Shown: in pieces, positions 10,932-23,415 of the stretch
Layout: each line of letters starts with the position of its first letter
How positions within the stretch are numbered: the first letter of the stretch is position 1
Assembly (NCBI GenBank): GCA_023525715.1
Contig: CM042017.1
Location: 83,909,357-83,973,356, forward strand
DNA: 64,000 bases
Direction: 5' to 3'
Source of the DNA: Cichorium intybus
Lineage: Eukaryota > Streptophyta > Magnoliopsida > Asterales > Asteraceae
The notes under the pieces: generated by a model
The model's database searches: none
What the model saw: the letters and a program-made list of their open reading frames with translations, nothing else
Told to the model about the DNA's origin: nothing
Made by a program: the position numbers and the translations under genes

Positions 10932-12384
10932 TGTAACACCCGGTTTTTAATAAAACATCTTCATTTAAATAAATATCAATTTATTCAATAATTAACATTT
11001 TGAAGATATTTAGAAATCATTTTAAACATCAATTCACCGTATGAATCCCCAATTAAGCAGTATCAGTGTGTACCCGTCATGCCTGTCCGTCATTTCCACC
11101 TGTATAACCTGAAATGGTAATTTAAAAGGGAAAGGATAAGCACACGGCTTAGTGAGTTCCAACAACTACACAGCATATCAGCTACACATACTTTACCCCT
11201 AACAGGAAAAATACAACCATACGTCACATAATATGCTCTACCCAATATATTGGACTATATCCTCCTATACGTATCTGCTCAGTAAATCTAATTCCCCTGC
11301 TCAGTATTTAGAGCCGCGCATGCCCTGTACGTCGAGTCATACGTATCTGCTCAGTGTCTTTTGCTCGTATCTCTATATTACTCAGTACGTCGAGCCCACA
11401 CACACCATAACCCAACCCATACAATTATAACAGAAAGATATATATCAATAATATACACACAACTTGGTACTATTTACCAACATCTTATCAACATCTTATT
11501 AGCACACAAAAATACGGTAAAGGACATATAACGTCCATACAATGTAGTGAGAAACTCACCTGATTATAGTCGACTACAACGTTTATCTTTGCTTCGTATT
11601 CCCTCTTTAACTGTTAACACCGTAAGACATTTATCACTCTTTAATTCTTAACTATCTTATAGTTGCATCATTAAACTCTTCCATAATTCCAACATGATAC
11701 CTCGTGATTTATCAAGTAAAGGATAGACAGGTAGAAGATTAGTTGGGGTGGCAGGATCCTTTCAGCATTTTAGCCTTTCGGAAAATCCAACAACCAGATC
11801 CCAAGTAATCGGCCTAGACACCATCCTCGTAAGTAAATCACTCGGTATTATTTTTGGAATTACGAATAATATAACCTCTACATATTATAGTTTAACACTT
11901 ATAAACTACTAGAGAAATACAATAGTGATTACTCACTTAAGATTGGCGTTTTCGCAAAGCCTTGGCACGTTTCCCGTTCCGCTCTTCCAACACTTCCCGA
12001 GTACCTCGTTACCAGCTACCGCTCGCTCCTAACTCCTCCCGGCCTATTTTCCTAACCAGAACACTCCTCGATATCGTAAGGTTGTTTGGTGTTTGTTGTG
12101 GTTTGAAATGAAGAGGTTGGGCCTCTATTTATAGGGCTTGAAAACACTATTCACGACGTCATCACGACGTCATCACGACATCATCGTCGACGTCATCACG
12201 ACGTCATCACGACATCATCGTTGACGTTATCACGAGGTAAGCGCTTACTTCATTTCTCGGGTACTATTCACGCCGGAGTACTATTCATGCCGGAGGTACT
12301 ATTCATGCCGGAGTTACTATTCACGCCGGAGTTACTATTCACAATTTTTTTTATTTTATTTTTTTTTGAAAAACGGTCGTTACA
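10932..12384 (-). repeat. Element II 5' LTR (1453 bp)
   Basis: TGTAACACCCGG...CGGTCGTTACA followed by TTAGA. Near-identity with 7163-8576 marks a young insertion. Confidence 0.95.
12125..12345 (-). promoter_or_regulatory. LTR promoter: TATA box with expanded GACGTCA array (element II, 5' LTR)
   Basis: TATA box CTATAAATAG on the minus strand at 12125-12134. This is the longest of the four arrays: extra GACGTCATCAC units at about 12150-12236 and an extra TACTATTCATG unit at about 12295-12310. As the 5' LTR it would drive the element's own transcript. Confidence 0.62.
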
Positions 12385-13814
12385 TTAGACTTGTGTTCCA
12401 AATTTGGGATTAATCGGACAAGTTTAGCTTAAATCCCAAAATCAAGTTTTAACAATATACTTTGAAAGTAGCCACTGCCGCTACAGTGATTTTTCCACAA
12501 GGTCGGATTACGGATTTGACAATTCCAGACATGTTTTCATACCATTTTAGGGCTATGGTAGAAATTTCAGACCAAACGGACAAGCCTAACATCGAGTTTG
12601 ATACTTAAAAATTGGACAGGAGAAATTCTATTTTCCAGCCGTGAGATCGGGTCGCGATCCACCCTTGGGTCGGGTCGCGATCCATAGTATAATGCCATTT
12701 TTGGCGTTTTTTCCAAACTGCAGCCCCATTTTTCACCCCATTAAGCTCTTAATACTTAACTTAATTGGTTTAGGGTCATTCTTAGGCCCTAGTTACCAAC
12801 TTATATCTAACTTTGATTCATAAAAACATCAATTCTTCTTGAAAATCTTATTAGTTCTTCCGAAAATACAATTTTTCACCAAAAATCGTTTTGTTGGATT
12901 TTAAATCTTGAAACTGATTTCTTGCATCACTTATACCATGTTTGACTTAACAAGACTATAAGAGACATATAAAAATCAGTTTCATCTCTTTTACCCATTT
13001 CTAGGGTTCTTGAGATTAAAAACCCATTTTCACAATTGTTGCATCAAAGCTTCCTTTTTATCAATTTGACAACCATTACATGTTCAATTCATCATTTCTA
13101 ACATGTTAGGTTCATCTAGACCATCTGAATTTTCAAACCCGTGACTTAGGGTTCTTGAGCAAAAATCACCATTTCTTAGCTTTTAACACTTTTAAGTGTT
13201 AGGATATGCTAAATGGATTATTTTGAGCAAGACAAGATCACTAGAACCATGATCTCTAGAAAATCAGAAGTTGAGGTTGGTTTCCCGTTCAAGAAATTTG
13301 AGTTCTAGGGTTATGATAATACCTCTTGGAGCTTGGAATTACTAATTCCTAAGCTTTTGTTCTTGATTCTTGGCAACGATCCTTGAATTTTCTTCTCCCC
13401 GTGTTCTTCCTGCTCACTCACGCTCTCTCTAGCTCTCTCTGGAAGTGTCTACTGATTTCTAGGAGAATGAGAGTTTAATTCTCATTTTATAATTAAATTT
13501 TTATAAAAACTTTACATTTTAGTCCTAAACTTTCACTTTCTTTACATAAATGGTCCTAAGACCCAAATTCTTGCAACAATGTCCCATTAACTTCCAACTT
13601 GACATTTTCTTAACATTTTTGGTCATTTTCATGTCAAATGACCATTTTGCCCTTTTTCGGCTAAATTCACTATTCACGCGATAAATCTCTAAACTTCACA
13701 TAATCTTTTATTTATTATTATATTATGTTACAAATACATACTATTACACATAATAGTCATACAATACGACAAAAGACGGTTTTACTCTTTTTGACTTTTT
13801 CACGGGTTCTTACA

Positions 13815-13850
13815 GTCACCCCTCCTTAAGCGGATTCCGTCCTCGGAATC
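13815..13850 (-). promoter_or_regulatory. Element III polypurine tract and hairpin
   Basis: Minus strand TTAAGGAGGGGTGAC directly before the LTR, with GATTCCGAGGACGGAATC (13833-13850), a perfect 7-bp stem and AGGA loop. Here the hairpin overlaps the last codons of the polyprotein, whose stop TAA is at 13826-13828. Confidence 0.88.
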
Positions 13851-16800
13851 TTTTCGTAGTCTGTGAAATTCGGATATCTCCTCTTCATTTCTGCTAACGT
13901 CTCCCAAGTTAGGTTTGACCCTAAGGGATGCTTCTACTTGACTAGAACAAGGTCAATCTCCTTGTTCCTTAGCTTTTTAGTCTGCATTTCTAGGATGGCT
14001 TCGGGTTCCTCAATCAGTTTGCTAGGAGTTTCCACCCTCAGGTCAGTATACGGTATTACTAACTCTTCTTTACCAAAATACTTCTTCAAGTAGCATACAT
14101 GAAAGGTATCATGTATTCCACTGAGTTCGGGTGGTAACTCTATCTTGAATGCTTGTAACCCAACTCTCTTTAGGATTCTAAAAGGTCCAATGTACCTTGG
14201 ACTCAGCTTTCCTCTTTTGCCAAATCTGACCACTCCTTTCCATGGCGACACTTTTATCATCACCAAATCTCCTTATTGCAAGTCATACGGTCTCTTCTTT
14301 AAATTTGAGTAACTCTTTTGCCGATCTTGTGCTGCTTTCATGTTGGCTTGAATTACTCCAATCTTCTCATTAGTTACTCTAACAATCTCTGGCCCTGTAA
14401 GTTTTGTTTCACCCGCTTCCAACCAGCATAAAGGAGTTCTACACTTTCTACCATACAATGCCTCAAATGGTGGCATTTTAATACTAGAATGGTAACTGTT
14501 GTTGTATGCAAACTCCACTAATGGCAGATGTTCATCCCAACTACCTCCAAATTCCATCACACATGACCGTAGCATATCTTCTAATGTCTGGATCGTTCGT
14601 TCACTCTGACCATCCGTTTGTGGATGATACGCTGTACTTAGCTGAATTCTTGTCCCCATTTTATCTTGTAAAGCTCTCCAAAAGTTAGAGGTAAATCTAG
14701 GGTCTCTGTCTGACACGATAGACAACGGTGCACCATATCTTCTTAACACTTCATCTGAATACAACTAGGCTAACTGCTCCAATGGAGTAGTTTCTTTTAT
14801 GGCTAGAAATAATGCACTCTTTGTCAACCGGTCTACTATGACCCATATACTATCATGACCTCTTCTCGTCCTCGGTAACCCGACAACCAAGTCCATGGTT
14901 ACATCTTCCCACTTTCCGGCTGGAATATGTAATGACTGGGCATCCCCATGCGGGACCTGATGTTCCGCCTTGACTTGTGCACATATAACACACTTGGAGA
15001 TGTACTTAGCTATCCTCTTCTTCATTCCAGGCCACCAATATTGTCTTTTCAAATCTTGATAAGTCTTGGTACTCCCAGGATGAATGGAATACTTTGACTT
15101 ATGCGACTCGTCTAGAATTAGCTTTCTCAAACCTCCTGCTTTCGGTACCCAAATGCGGTTTCTGTAGGTCTTTAATCCTTGGCTATTAGTCTCAAACTGT
15201 ATGTCTTTTCCTAGCTTTTCATCTTTTAAGTCTCCACTTTCTTCAACTTTCTGTTGAGCTGCTTTAATTTGCTCTATAATATTGGACACCAGTTCTATGT
15301 GTATCGACCTTGCTTTGATTCTTTTCTCAGGAGCTTTTCTACTCAGTGCATCTGCTACTACATTCGCTTTACCCGGATGGTACACAATTTCGCAATCATA
15401 ATCACTGATCAGCTCTAGCCATCTACTCTGTCTCATGTTCAACTCTTTTTGAGTGAACACATACTGTAAACTTTTGTGATCCGTGAACAACTTGCACTTT
15501 GTACCATACAAGTAATGTCTCCAAATCTTCAAGGCAAATACGATCGCTGCAAGCTCTAAATCGTGGGTGGTGTACTTTTTCTCTGGATCTTTCAACTGTC
15601 TGGAAGCGTATGCTATAACCTTCCCTCTTTGCATCAATACACAGCCAAGCCCCCGATGTGAGGCATCGCTGTACACTTCAAAATCTTCTGTCCCATCTGG
15701 CAATGTAAGGACAGGTGCGTTACACAACTTCTCTTTCAATGTAGCGAAGGCTCTTTCTTGTTCCTCTTGCCATCTAAACTGCTCTTCTTTCCGGGTTAGT
15801 CGTGTAAGTGGCACTGCTATACGGGAGAAATCTTGAATAAATCTCCTGTAATACCCGGCAAGACCGAGAAAACTTCTAACTTCTGTTGGTGTCTTAGGTG
15901 GCTCCCATTTCATCACTGCTTCAACTTTCGCTGGATCCACTTTTATACCTTGGATAGAAACAACGTGTCCAAGGAACTGCACCTCTCTCATCCAAAACTC
16001 GCACTTGGAGAACTTCGCATATAGCTGTTCTCGCTTCAAAGTCTCAAGTACCAACCGCAGATGACTCGCATGCTCTTCTTTATTCTTCGAGTAGATCAGA
16101 ATGTCATCTATGAACACTATCACAAACCGGTCTAGAAATGGTTTATAGACCCGATTCATCAGGTCCATAAAGATCGCTGGTGCATTCGTAAGACCAAATG
16201 GCATTACTAGGAACTCATAATGCCCGTATCGTGTACGAAACGCCGTCTTCTCTACATCACTTTCTTTTACTCTGACTTGATGATACCCAGATCTTAAATC
16301 AATTTTTGAGAAATAATCTGCCCCTTGCAACTGGTCGAACAAATCATCTATTCTGGGCAACGGATAACGGTTCTTGATAGTAATCTTGTTCAATTCTCTG
16401 TAATCAATGCACATTCGCATTGATCCATCTTTCTTTTTCACAAACAGAACTGGAGCACCCCACGGAGAAGAACTAGGCCTGATGAAGCCTTTATCTAATA
16501 ACTCCTGCAACTGGGACATTAGTTCCCGCATCTCTGTTGGTGCTAACCGGTACGGTGCTCGTGCTATTGGGGAAGCTCCAGGAACAAGATCTATCCGGAA
16601 TTCAACCTGCCTTTCTGGTGGCAAGCCTGGTAATTCATCCGGGAAAACTTTTGGAAACTCTTTCACTACTTCTATGTCTTTGTATGTCTGTTTCACTTTG
16701 TCTTCAGTCATCACATAGGCCAGGAAAGATACACATCCTTTCCTGATACATCTTCGAGCTTTAGCTACGCTGATGATACTTGGCATGTGCGTTCTTCTTT

Positions 16801-18373
16801 CCCCATATACGTACACCTTGGCTCCTAGGGTTTTAACAGACACCCTCTTCTGACCACAAGCTATCTTCGCATCATTTGCACCAAGCCAATCCATTCCAAT
16901 TATTACATCAAAGGACTTAATTCCAATAGGAAGGAGATTAAGTCGAAACTTCTTGCCGTTGATGTCAAGTTCGCAATCCCGATACATATGCTGAACTTCC
17001 ACAAATTTCCCGTCCGCCACTTCTACTTCAAAAACTAGATCTAACAATTCTAATGGGACTTTTAATCTAGCTCCAAACCCATGGGACACAAATGAATATG
17101 TAGACCCGGAATCAAACAAGACATATGCAGGTGTCGAGTTGATTAGTAGTATACCTGAGACCACATCGTGAGTCTCCTTTGCTTCCTCCCTGGTGATCTG
17201 AAAAGCTCGAGTCTTCACATTCTGGGGTTCGGTCTTCTTCTGGGCTGTTGACACCATAGTTTCTCCTCCCTTGTTTGGGCAGTTGAAACTATAGTGCCCC
17301 ATCTGATGGCATGAAAAACACTCCACTTCGCTGGCTTTCTTGGCTTTACAATCTTTCGCTTTGTGACCGAATCCGCCACAATTAAAACAGGCATTTGATC
17401 CCGCTCGACATTCACCACCATGCTCTTTTCCACATTTTTCGCACTTCTTTATACTTCCCTGTCGGCTCTGGCTTGTACTCATCTTCCCTTTCTTCTTTAT
17501 GTTCCCACTGCTACTAACTGCCTTTCTTTTATCACTAAAACCAGGTCCTTCTTCTTTTCTTCTTTTCCCAACATCTTCTACAGTTCGGGCAGCAATGATC
17601 GCCCCATCTAACGTCTCGACTTTCTTTACTTCTAGTTCATAGTTCCATGGCAAACCCCGGACATAGCGGTTAATTCGGGACCGCTCACTGGGGTAAGACT
17701 CCCCCACAAAAGGTAACATGTCACAAAACTTCTTTGTATACTCGTCAACTGTCATTTCTCCTTTCTTTATTGTTAAGAAATCTTCGTTCAACTTCTCCAA
17801 ATCTCGCGTGGGACAGAATTTATCTTTGAGACACGTGACAAACTCTGCCCATGACCAACCATATACCACATCCTTTCCCAAGCTTTCATATTTGGTGTTC
17901 CACCACACCAAAGCATCATCCTTCAGTTGCCGAGAAGCAAAAGTGACTTGGTCTTTTTCTGCACATTTGCTCGCTTGTATCACTTGTTCAATCTCTCGGA
18001 CCCATTGCATCGTCACTTTGGGTTCAAAACTGCCATGGTATTCAGGCGGTTTGCAAGCCATAAAGGACTTAAAAGAGCAGCCCTTTTCTTCCGTCTTGTT
18101 TCCTCCAGTAGTTGCTTCCTCAGTCGTCTTCTTGGAGACTTATTGTGATGATTGGGCACTAGGTTCACCCATTCTGCTGTCGATTATGTCGTGCACATCT
18201 TGCCTCAGTTTAGTTCGTAGATTATTAATTAGGAACTGAATTGCCTCCATAGTGACAGGTTGTGGTGGTGGTGGGTTTGGCTCAGCATCATCATTTCGCA
18301 GAATATGTGGTTCACTTCCTCTTGAAGAAGTGTGACTGCCCTCACCCCTGTCAGCTTGTCTTCTGTCTCCCAT
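13826..18373 (-). pseudogene. Element III gag-pol polyprotein, four in-frame stop codons, no frameshift
   Basis: One continuous frame of 1516 codons from ATG 18371-18373 to TAA 13826-13828. In order: gag with WWNTKYESLG, two zinc knuckles (CFNCGGFGHKAKDC and CFSCHQMGHYSFNC, about 17270-17385), protease DSGSTYSF (about 17100-17125), RT with YFSKIDLRSGYHQ and FIDDILIYS (about 16105-16125), RNase H (FEVYSDASH), integrase zinc finger (HPGSTKTYQDLK, CVICAQVK), integrase core (MDLVVG, SDRDPRF, SERTIQTLED), and a C-terminal chromodomain (EEPEAILEMQ, NLTWETLAEM). Nonsense codons lie at 18140-18142 (gag), 14765-14767 and 14273-14275 (integrase), and 13934-13936 (TAG where the chromodomain has Trp). 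All enzyme active-site motifs remain, yet the protein cannot be made whole without readthrough. Confidence 0.95.
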
Positions 18374-18591
18374 TACTATATAGATGAACAAAATATTGGT
18401 TTAATACACAATTCTATATAGTATTTTGTAAGCGGTAACATATTATCTCCTTATATTGACTGCACTATATAACAGTCCTACTCAATCTATGCCTTCTATA
18501 TAAATAAGGTAACCTACTACCACTCTTGCTAGTTTAAGACTAGGATGGTATTCCACCTAATTCGCTTAAACTATGGCTCTGATACCAAAAC
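18374..18591 (-). promoter_or_regulatory. Element III leader and primer binding site
   Basis: Leader between 5' LTR and gag ATG. TGGTATCAGAGCCA on the minus strand (18574-18587) is the initiator tRNA-Met primer site, four bases inside the LTR. Confidence 0.9.
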
Positions 18592-21308
18592 TGTAACACC
18601 CCTTTTTTTCAAACCATATTTAAAATACAAATACAGTTTTCAAACATAATTTACAACTCGTGACTGTAAAATAGCCACTTAAAATTTTTTTTATTTTATT
18701 TTTACAAATTTAAACTTGAGGGGTATTACAGACTCAATACAGATAACCATAATTTAAACTTACAGTGTACAATAACGGTCCCAACTGCAACTCCCGCTCC
18801 CTTCACCTAAGTACATAGCATTTCAAAAAACATAGTATACGTGAGACATAAAGTCTCGTGAGTAATATGGGTTTAGACCCAAAACTTTTCTATTCAAAAC
18901 TTGAAATATCAAAAGTACATTGCTAAAAACTGATTTATTTCATAAATCTCAAAATAACTTTTTCTTCTTTAATTTCAAACTTTAAAAAGAATTTCTTTTA
19001 TAAAACTGCTTCCTTTCTCATTTTCTCGTGACCAACTGAAACTTATGAATTAAGTTAATTAATTCATTCAACTAGCTCCGCTTGCGGAACAGAACAGATC
19101 TGCCCACTCGGTTTGCTCATTCTGTCTCCCCTTTGTGACTTGGAACAAATTCAAGTACAAGGGTATACTTAAGCTAGACAACTACTTCGCGACGGGAGGT
19201 ACCATCCCAGTAGTGTCTTCTGATCCCCCGATTATGTGGGTGATCCTAGTCCGGACAACTGGCTCATACTTCTTTAATTCTTACTTCATTTCATCTCAAA
19301 TTGGTCAAAATGGGACACAATTTGTAAACTATTCTTACTCAAACATTTTATGACTCTTCACTAAAAATACTTTCAAAAACTGCTTTCGACAACTTAGTTC
19401 CCATGAGGAACTTCTTACAAAAATACTTGCAAAACATACTTTAAAAATCTTTTAAAATACTAAGCCCTTGTATAGAGCTTCATTCAAAACTATTTTCCAA
19501 ACTTTAGTATTTATAAACATTGGAAAATCATACTTGTCTGAAAAATAATATTTTGCTATGCACTATAGAAATCCTCATAAAACTCACCTTGATGTAGTTA
19601 CAGATTTCTAAGCTTCACGTACTCCTTTCCCTTTTCTGTGCTCAACAATATTCGAAGCACCACCTATACAAGTATTATATATAAATACTCAATAAATACA
19701 TATTATAACTGATTTTATAGTTCTAAGGTCTCATACGTCTCAACTCTAGGTTATATCAAATGTATAACCACTAATAAACTCGTTTTATAACTTTCACCGA
19801 AATACGCGTATTTTGCTACAGTATCCCCGAGAGGTCGTATTTCAGTTTTGACACTTTTACATGAAGTCTTAAGCCATATTAGACTTGTGTTCCAAATTTG
19901 GGATTAATCGGACAAGTTTAGCTTAAATCCCAAAATCAAGTTTTAACAATATACTTTGAAATTAGCCACTGCCGCTACAGTGATTTTTCCGCAAGGTCGG
20001 ATTACGGATTTGACAATTCCAGACATGTTTTCATACCATTTTAGGGCTATGGTAGAAATTTCAGACCTAACGGACAAGCCTAACATCGAGTTTGAAACTT
20101 AAAAATTGGACAGGAGAAATTCTATTTTCCAGCCGTGAGATCGGGTCGCGATCCACCCTTGGGTCGGGTCGCGATCCATAGTATAATGCCATTTTTGGCG
20201 TTTTTTCCAAACTGCAGCCCCATTTTTCACCCCATTAAGCTCTTAATACTTAACTTAATTGGTTTAGGGTCATTCTTAGGCCCCAATTACCAACTTATAT
20301 CTAACTTTGATTCATAAAAACATCAATTCTTCTTGAAAATCTTATTAGTTCTTCCGAAAATACAATTTTTCACCAAAAATCGTTTTGTTGGATTTTAAAT
20401 CTTGAAACTGATTTCTTGCATCACTTATACCATGTTTGACTTAACAAGACTATAAGAGACATATAAAAATCAGTTTCATCTCTTTTACCCATTTCTAGGG
20501 TTCTTGAGATTAAAAACCCATTTTCACAATTGTTGCATCAAAGCTTCCTTTTTATCAATTTGACAACCATTACATGTTCAATTCATCATTTCTAACATGT
20601 TAGGTTCATCTAGACCATCTGAATTTTCAAACCCGTGACTTAGGGTTCTTGAGCAAAAATCACCATTTCTTAGCTTTTAACACTTTTAAGTGTTAGGATA
20701 TGCTAAATGGATGATTTTGAGCAAGACAAGATCACTAGAACCATGATCTCTGGAAAATCAGAAGTTGAGGTTGGTTTCCCGTTCAAGAAATTTGAGTTCT
20801 AGGGTTATGATAATACCTCTTGGAGCTTGGAATTACTAATTCCTAAGCTTTTGTTCTTGATTCTTGGCAACGATCCTTGAATTTTCTTCTCCCCGTGTTC
20901 TTCCTGCTCACCCACGCTCTCTCTAGCTCTCTCTGGAAGTGTCTACTGATTTCTAGGAGAATGAGAGTTTAATTCTCATTTTATAATTAAATTTTTATAA
21001 AAACTTTACATTTTAGTCCTAAACTTTCACTTTCTTTACATAAATGGTCCTAAGACCCAAATTCTTGCAACAATGTCCCATTAACTTCCAACTTGACATT
21101 TTCTTAACATTTTTGGTCATTTTCATGTCAAATGACCATTTTGCCCTTTTTCGGCTAAATTCACTATTCACGCGATAAATCTCTAAACTTCACATAATCT
21201 TTTATTTATTATTATATTATGTTACAAATACATACTATTACACATAATAGTCATACAATACGACAAAAGACGGTTTTACTCTTTTTGACTTTTTCACGGG
21301 TTCTTACA
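18592..21308 (-). repeat. Element III 5' LTR (2717 bp)
   Basis: TGTAACACCCC...TTCTTACA followed by GACGG. Uninterrupted partner of 5872-13814. It contains a direct repeat GGGTCGCGATCCA (about 20143 and 20168) with the self-complementary core TCGCGA. Confidence 0.95.
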
Positions 21309-21313
21309 GACGG

Positions 21314-21477
21314 TACACACTGCGTCTTTGCAACAACACTCATTTAACCCCTTACTCGAAAAACAACTTATAATTTCTTGTAAAAATATTTTCAAAGAAA
21401 ACTTTTAAGTCTCAAGCTTGAGATCAAAACCCATCAAGTGAGTCTGATTCACTCAAGCCTTGGCTCTGATACCAACT
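21314..21477 (-). promoter_or_regulatory. Element I 5' leader and primer binding site
   Basis: Continuation of element I internal DNA after the element III target duplication. TGGTATCAGAGCCA (minus strand, 21461-21474) is the initiator tRNA-Met primer site. Sequence matches 10759-10931 in element II. Confidence 0.9.
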
Positions 21478-21518
21478 TGTAACACCCGGTTTTTAATAAA
21501 ACATCTTCATTTAAATAA

Positions 21519-22048
21519 GGGTTAATAACATAAAAACCACTGTAGTTTGTCCAAAATTCTGGTTTAACCACTATATTTTTTTTTGTTCCACAAAAACCAC
21601 CCATACTTTTAAAAAAATTCCATATTGACCACTGTTCGTTTTATTTTATAACATTTAAGGATTATTTTCATCGAAATATTATCTGAAAAGTTTCATATCG
21701 ACATTTGAAACAAATATTGGAACTTCATTGCGGTGAAAACGATACATAAAGTCGCCTACATATGATTTTAGTCTTCGTAAGTGTAACTTTTCTGCCACTT
21801 TGTGGATGCATAGGGTATCCAAGTGAATCAACTAAATTTTGAATGTGCCGAGGATAAGAAGTGTTCCGAGTTGGCGGCATAAAATTTTGACTTTTGTTTG
21901 TTATAATGGTCACAATGTATCTATTTGAAAATATGAGTGGTTTTTACGAATTTTTTTGAAAGTATGAGTGGTTTTTTTAGAACAAAAAAAAATATAATGC
22001 TTAAACCGAATTTTGGGCAATCTACAGTGGTTTTTATGTTATTAGCCC
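21519..22048. mobile_element. Mutator-type MITE, 530 bp, 9-bp target duplication
   Basis: Inverted repeats of roughly 100 bp start GGGTTAATAACATAAAAACC (left) and GGGCTAATAACATAAAAACC (right, complement). Flanked by TTTAAATAA at 21510-21518 and 22049-22057; the uninterrupted site can be seen in the sister LTR near 2279-2287. Long inverted repeats and a 9-bp duplication are typical of MULE derivatives. No transposase. Confidence 0.93.
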
Positions 22049-23209
22049 TTTAAATAAATATCAATTTATTCAATAATTAACATTTTGAAGATATTTAGAA
22101 ATCATTTTAAACATCAATTCACCGCATGAATCCCCAATTAAGCAGCATCAGTGTGTACCCGTCATGCCTGTCCGTCATTTCCACCTGTATAACCTGAAAT
22201 GGTAATTTAAAAGGGAAAGGATAAGCACACGGCTTAGTGAGTTCCAACAACTACACAGCATATCAGCTACACATACTTTACCCCTAACAGGAAAAATACA
22301 ACCACACGTCACATAATCTGCTTTACCCAGTATATTGGATTATAACCTCCTATACGTATCTGCTCAGTAAATCTAATTCCCCTGCTCAGCACTTAGAGCC
22401 GCGCATACCCTGTACGTCGAGTCATACGTATCTGCTCAGTGTCTTTTGCTCGTATCTCTATATTACTCAGTACGTCGAGCCCACACACACCATAACCCAA
22501 CCCATACAATTATAACAGAAAGATATATATCAATAATATACACACAACTTGGTACTATTTACCAACATCTTATAAACATCTTATAAGCACACAAAAATAC
22601 GGTAAAGGACATATAACGTCCACACAATGTAGTGAGAAACTCACCTGATTATAGTCGACTACAGCGTTTATCTCTGCTTCGTATTCCCTCTTTAACTGTT
22701 AACACAGTAAGGCATTTATCACTCTTTAATTCTTAACTATCTTATAGTTGCATCATTAAACTCTTCCATAATTCCAACATGATACCTCATGATTTATCAA
22801 GTAAAGGATAGCCAGGTAGAAGATTAGTTGGGATGGCAGGATCCTTTCAGCATTTTAGCCTTTCGGAAAATCCACCAACCAGATCCCAAGTAATCGGCCT
22901 AGACACCATCCTCGTAAGTAAATCACTTGGTATTATTTTTGGAATTACGAATAGTATAACCTCTACATATTATAGTTTAACACTTATAAACTACTAGAGA
23001 AATACAATAGTGATTACTCACTTAAGATTTGCGTTTTCGCAAAGCCTTGGCACGTTTCCCGTTCCGCTCTTCCAACACTTCCCGAGCACCTCGTTACCGG
23101 CTACCGCTCGCTCCTAACTCCTCCCGACCTATTTTCCTCACCAGAACACTCCTCGATATCGTAAGGTTGTTTGGTGTTTGTTGTGGGTTGAAATGAAGAA
23201 GTTAGGCCT

Positions 23210-23385
23210 CTATTTATAGGGCTTGAAAACACTATTCACGACGTCATCACGACGTCATCACGACGTCATCGTCGACGTCATCACGACATCATCGTCGACG
23301 TCATCACGAGGTAAGCGTTTACTTCATTTCTCGGGTACTATTCACACCGGGTACTATTCACGACGGAGTTACTATTCACAACGTT
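23210..23385 (-). promoter_or_regulatory. LTR promoter: TATA box with GACGTCA array (element I, 5' LTR)
   Basis: CTATAAATAG on the minus strand at 23210-23219 with upstream GACGTCATCAC units and a shortened TACTATTCAC array. The MITE lies downstream of this promoter, inside the transcribed part of the LTR. Confidence 0.6.
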
Positions 23386-23415
23386 TTTTTTTTTTTGAAA
23401 AAAACGGTCGTTAGA

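Larger units (their letters stand above)
7163..12384 (-). mobile_element. LTR retrotransposon II, complete non-autonomous element
   Basis: Minus-strand element of 5222 bp: 3' LTR 7163-8576, internal 8577-10931, 5' LTR 10932-12384. Target duplication TTAGA at 7158-7162 and 12385-12389. Initiator-Met primer site and purine tract are intact. It belongs to the same family as element I and is inserted in an LTR of element III, which itself is inserted in element I. No protease, RT or integrase is encoded, so movement must have used enzymes from another element. Confidence 0.95.
5872..13814 (-). repeat. Element III 3' LTR, split by element II
   Basis: Starts TGTAACACCCCTTTTTTTC and ends GGGTTCTTACA. 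Segments 5872-7162 and 12390-13814 are continuous in the partner LTR 18592-21308, which preserves the empty insertion site (gccatattagacttgtg at about 19873-19889). A plausible minus-strand TATA box (TTATAAAATGAG) lies at about 13482-13493 followed by a GAGA-rich leader. Confidence 0.95.
5872..21308 (-). mobile_element. Ty3/gypsy chromovirus-type element III
   Basis: Minus-strand element: 3' LTR 5872-13814 (split by element II), polyprotein 13826-18373, primer site 18574-18587, 5' LTR 18592-21308. Target duplication GACGG at 5867-5871 and 21309-21313. After removal of element II the LTRs are 2716 and 2717 bp. By eye I count only about fifteen substitutions between them, so insertion is recent. 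RT style and a C-terminal chromodomain place it with the Tekay/Del chromoviruses. Confidence 0.95.
2249..23415 (-). mobile_element. LTR retrotransposon I, non-autonomous, interrupted by element III and a MITE
   Basis: The element is oriented on the minus strand. 3' LTR 2249-3672, internal 3673-5871 joined to 21314-21477, 5' LTR 21478-23415. Target duplication GTACG lies at 2244-2248 and 23416-23420. Initiator-Met primer site at 21461-21474 and purine tract next to the 3' LTR. Internal DNA is about 2.36 kb once guests are removed, matching its relative element II, and contains no protease, RT or integrase. The right LTR ends TTAGA where the family ends TTACA, a point change at the terminus. 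Confidence 0.93.
21478..23415 (-). repeat. Element I 5' LTR, interrupted by a MITE
   Basis: Family LTR of about 1.4 kb split at 21518 by the 530-bp MITE. Terminal GTTAGA replaces GTTACA. The GACGTCA array (about 23236-23308) is followed by only two TACTATTCAC-type units. Confidence 0.93.

Noticed and set aside
16407..16718. Plus-strand ORFs opposite the element III polyprotein
   Set aside because: Shadow frames of a strongly conserved minus-strand RT; no independent support.
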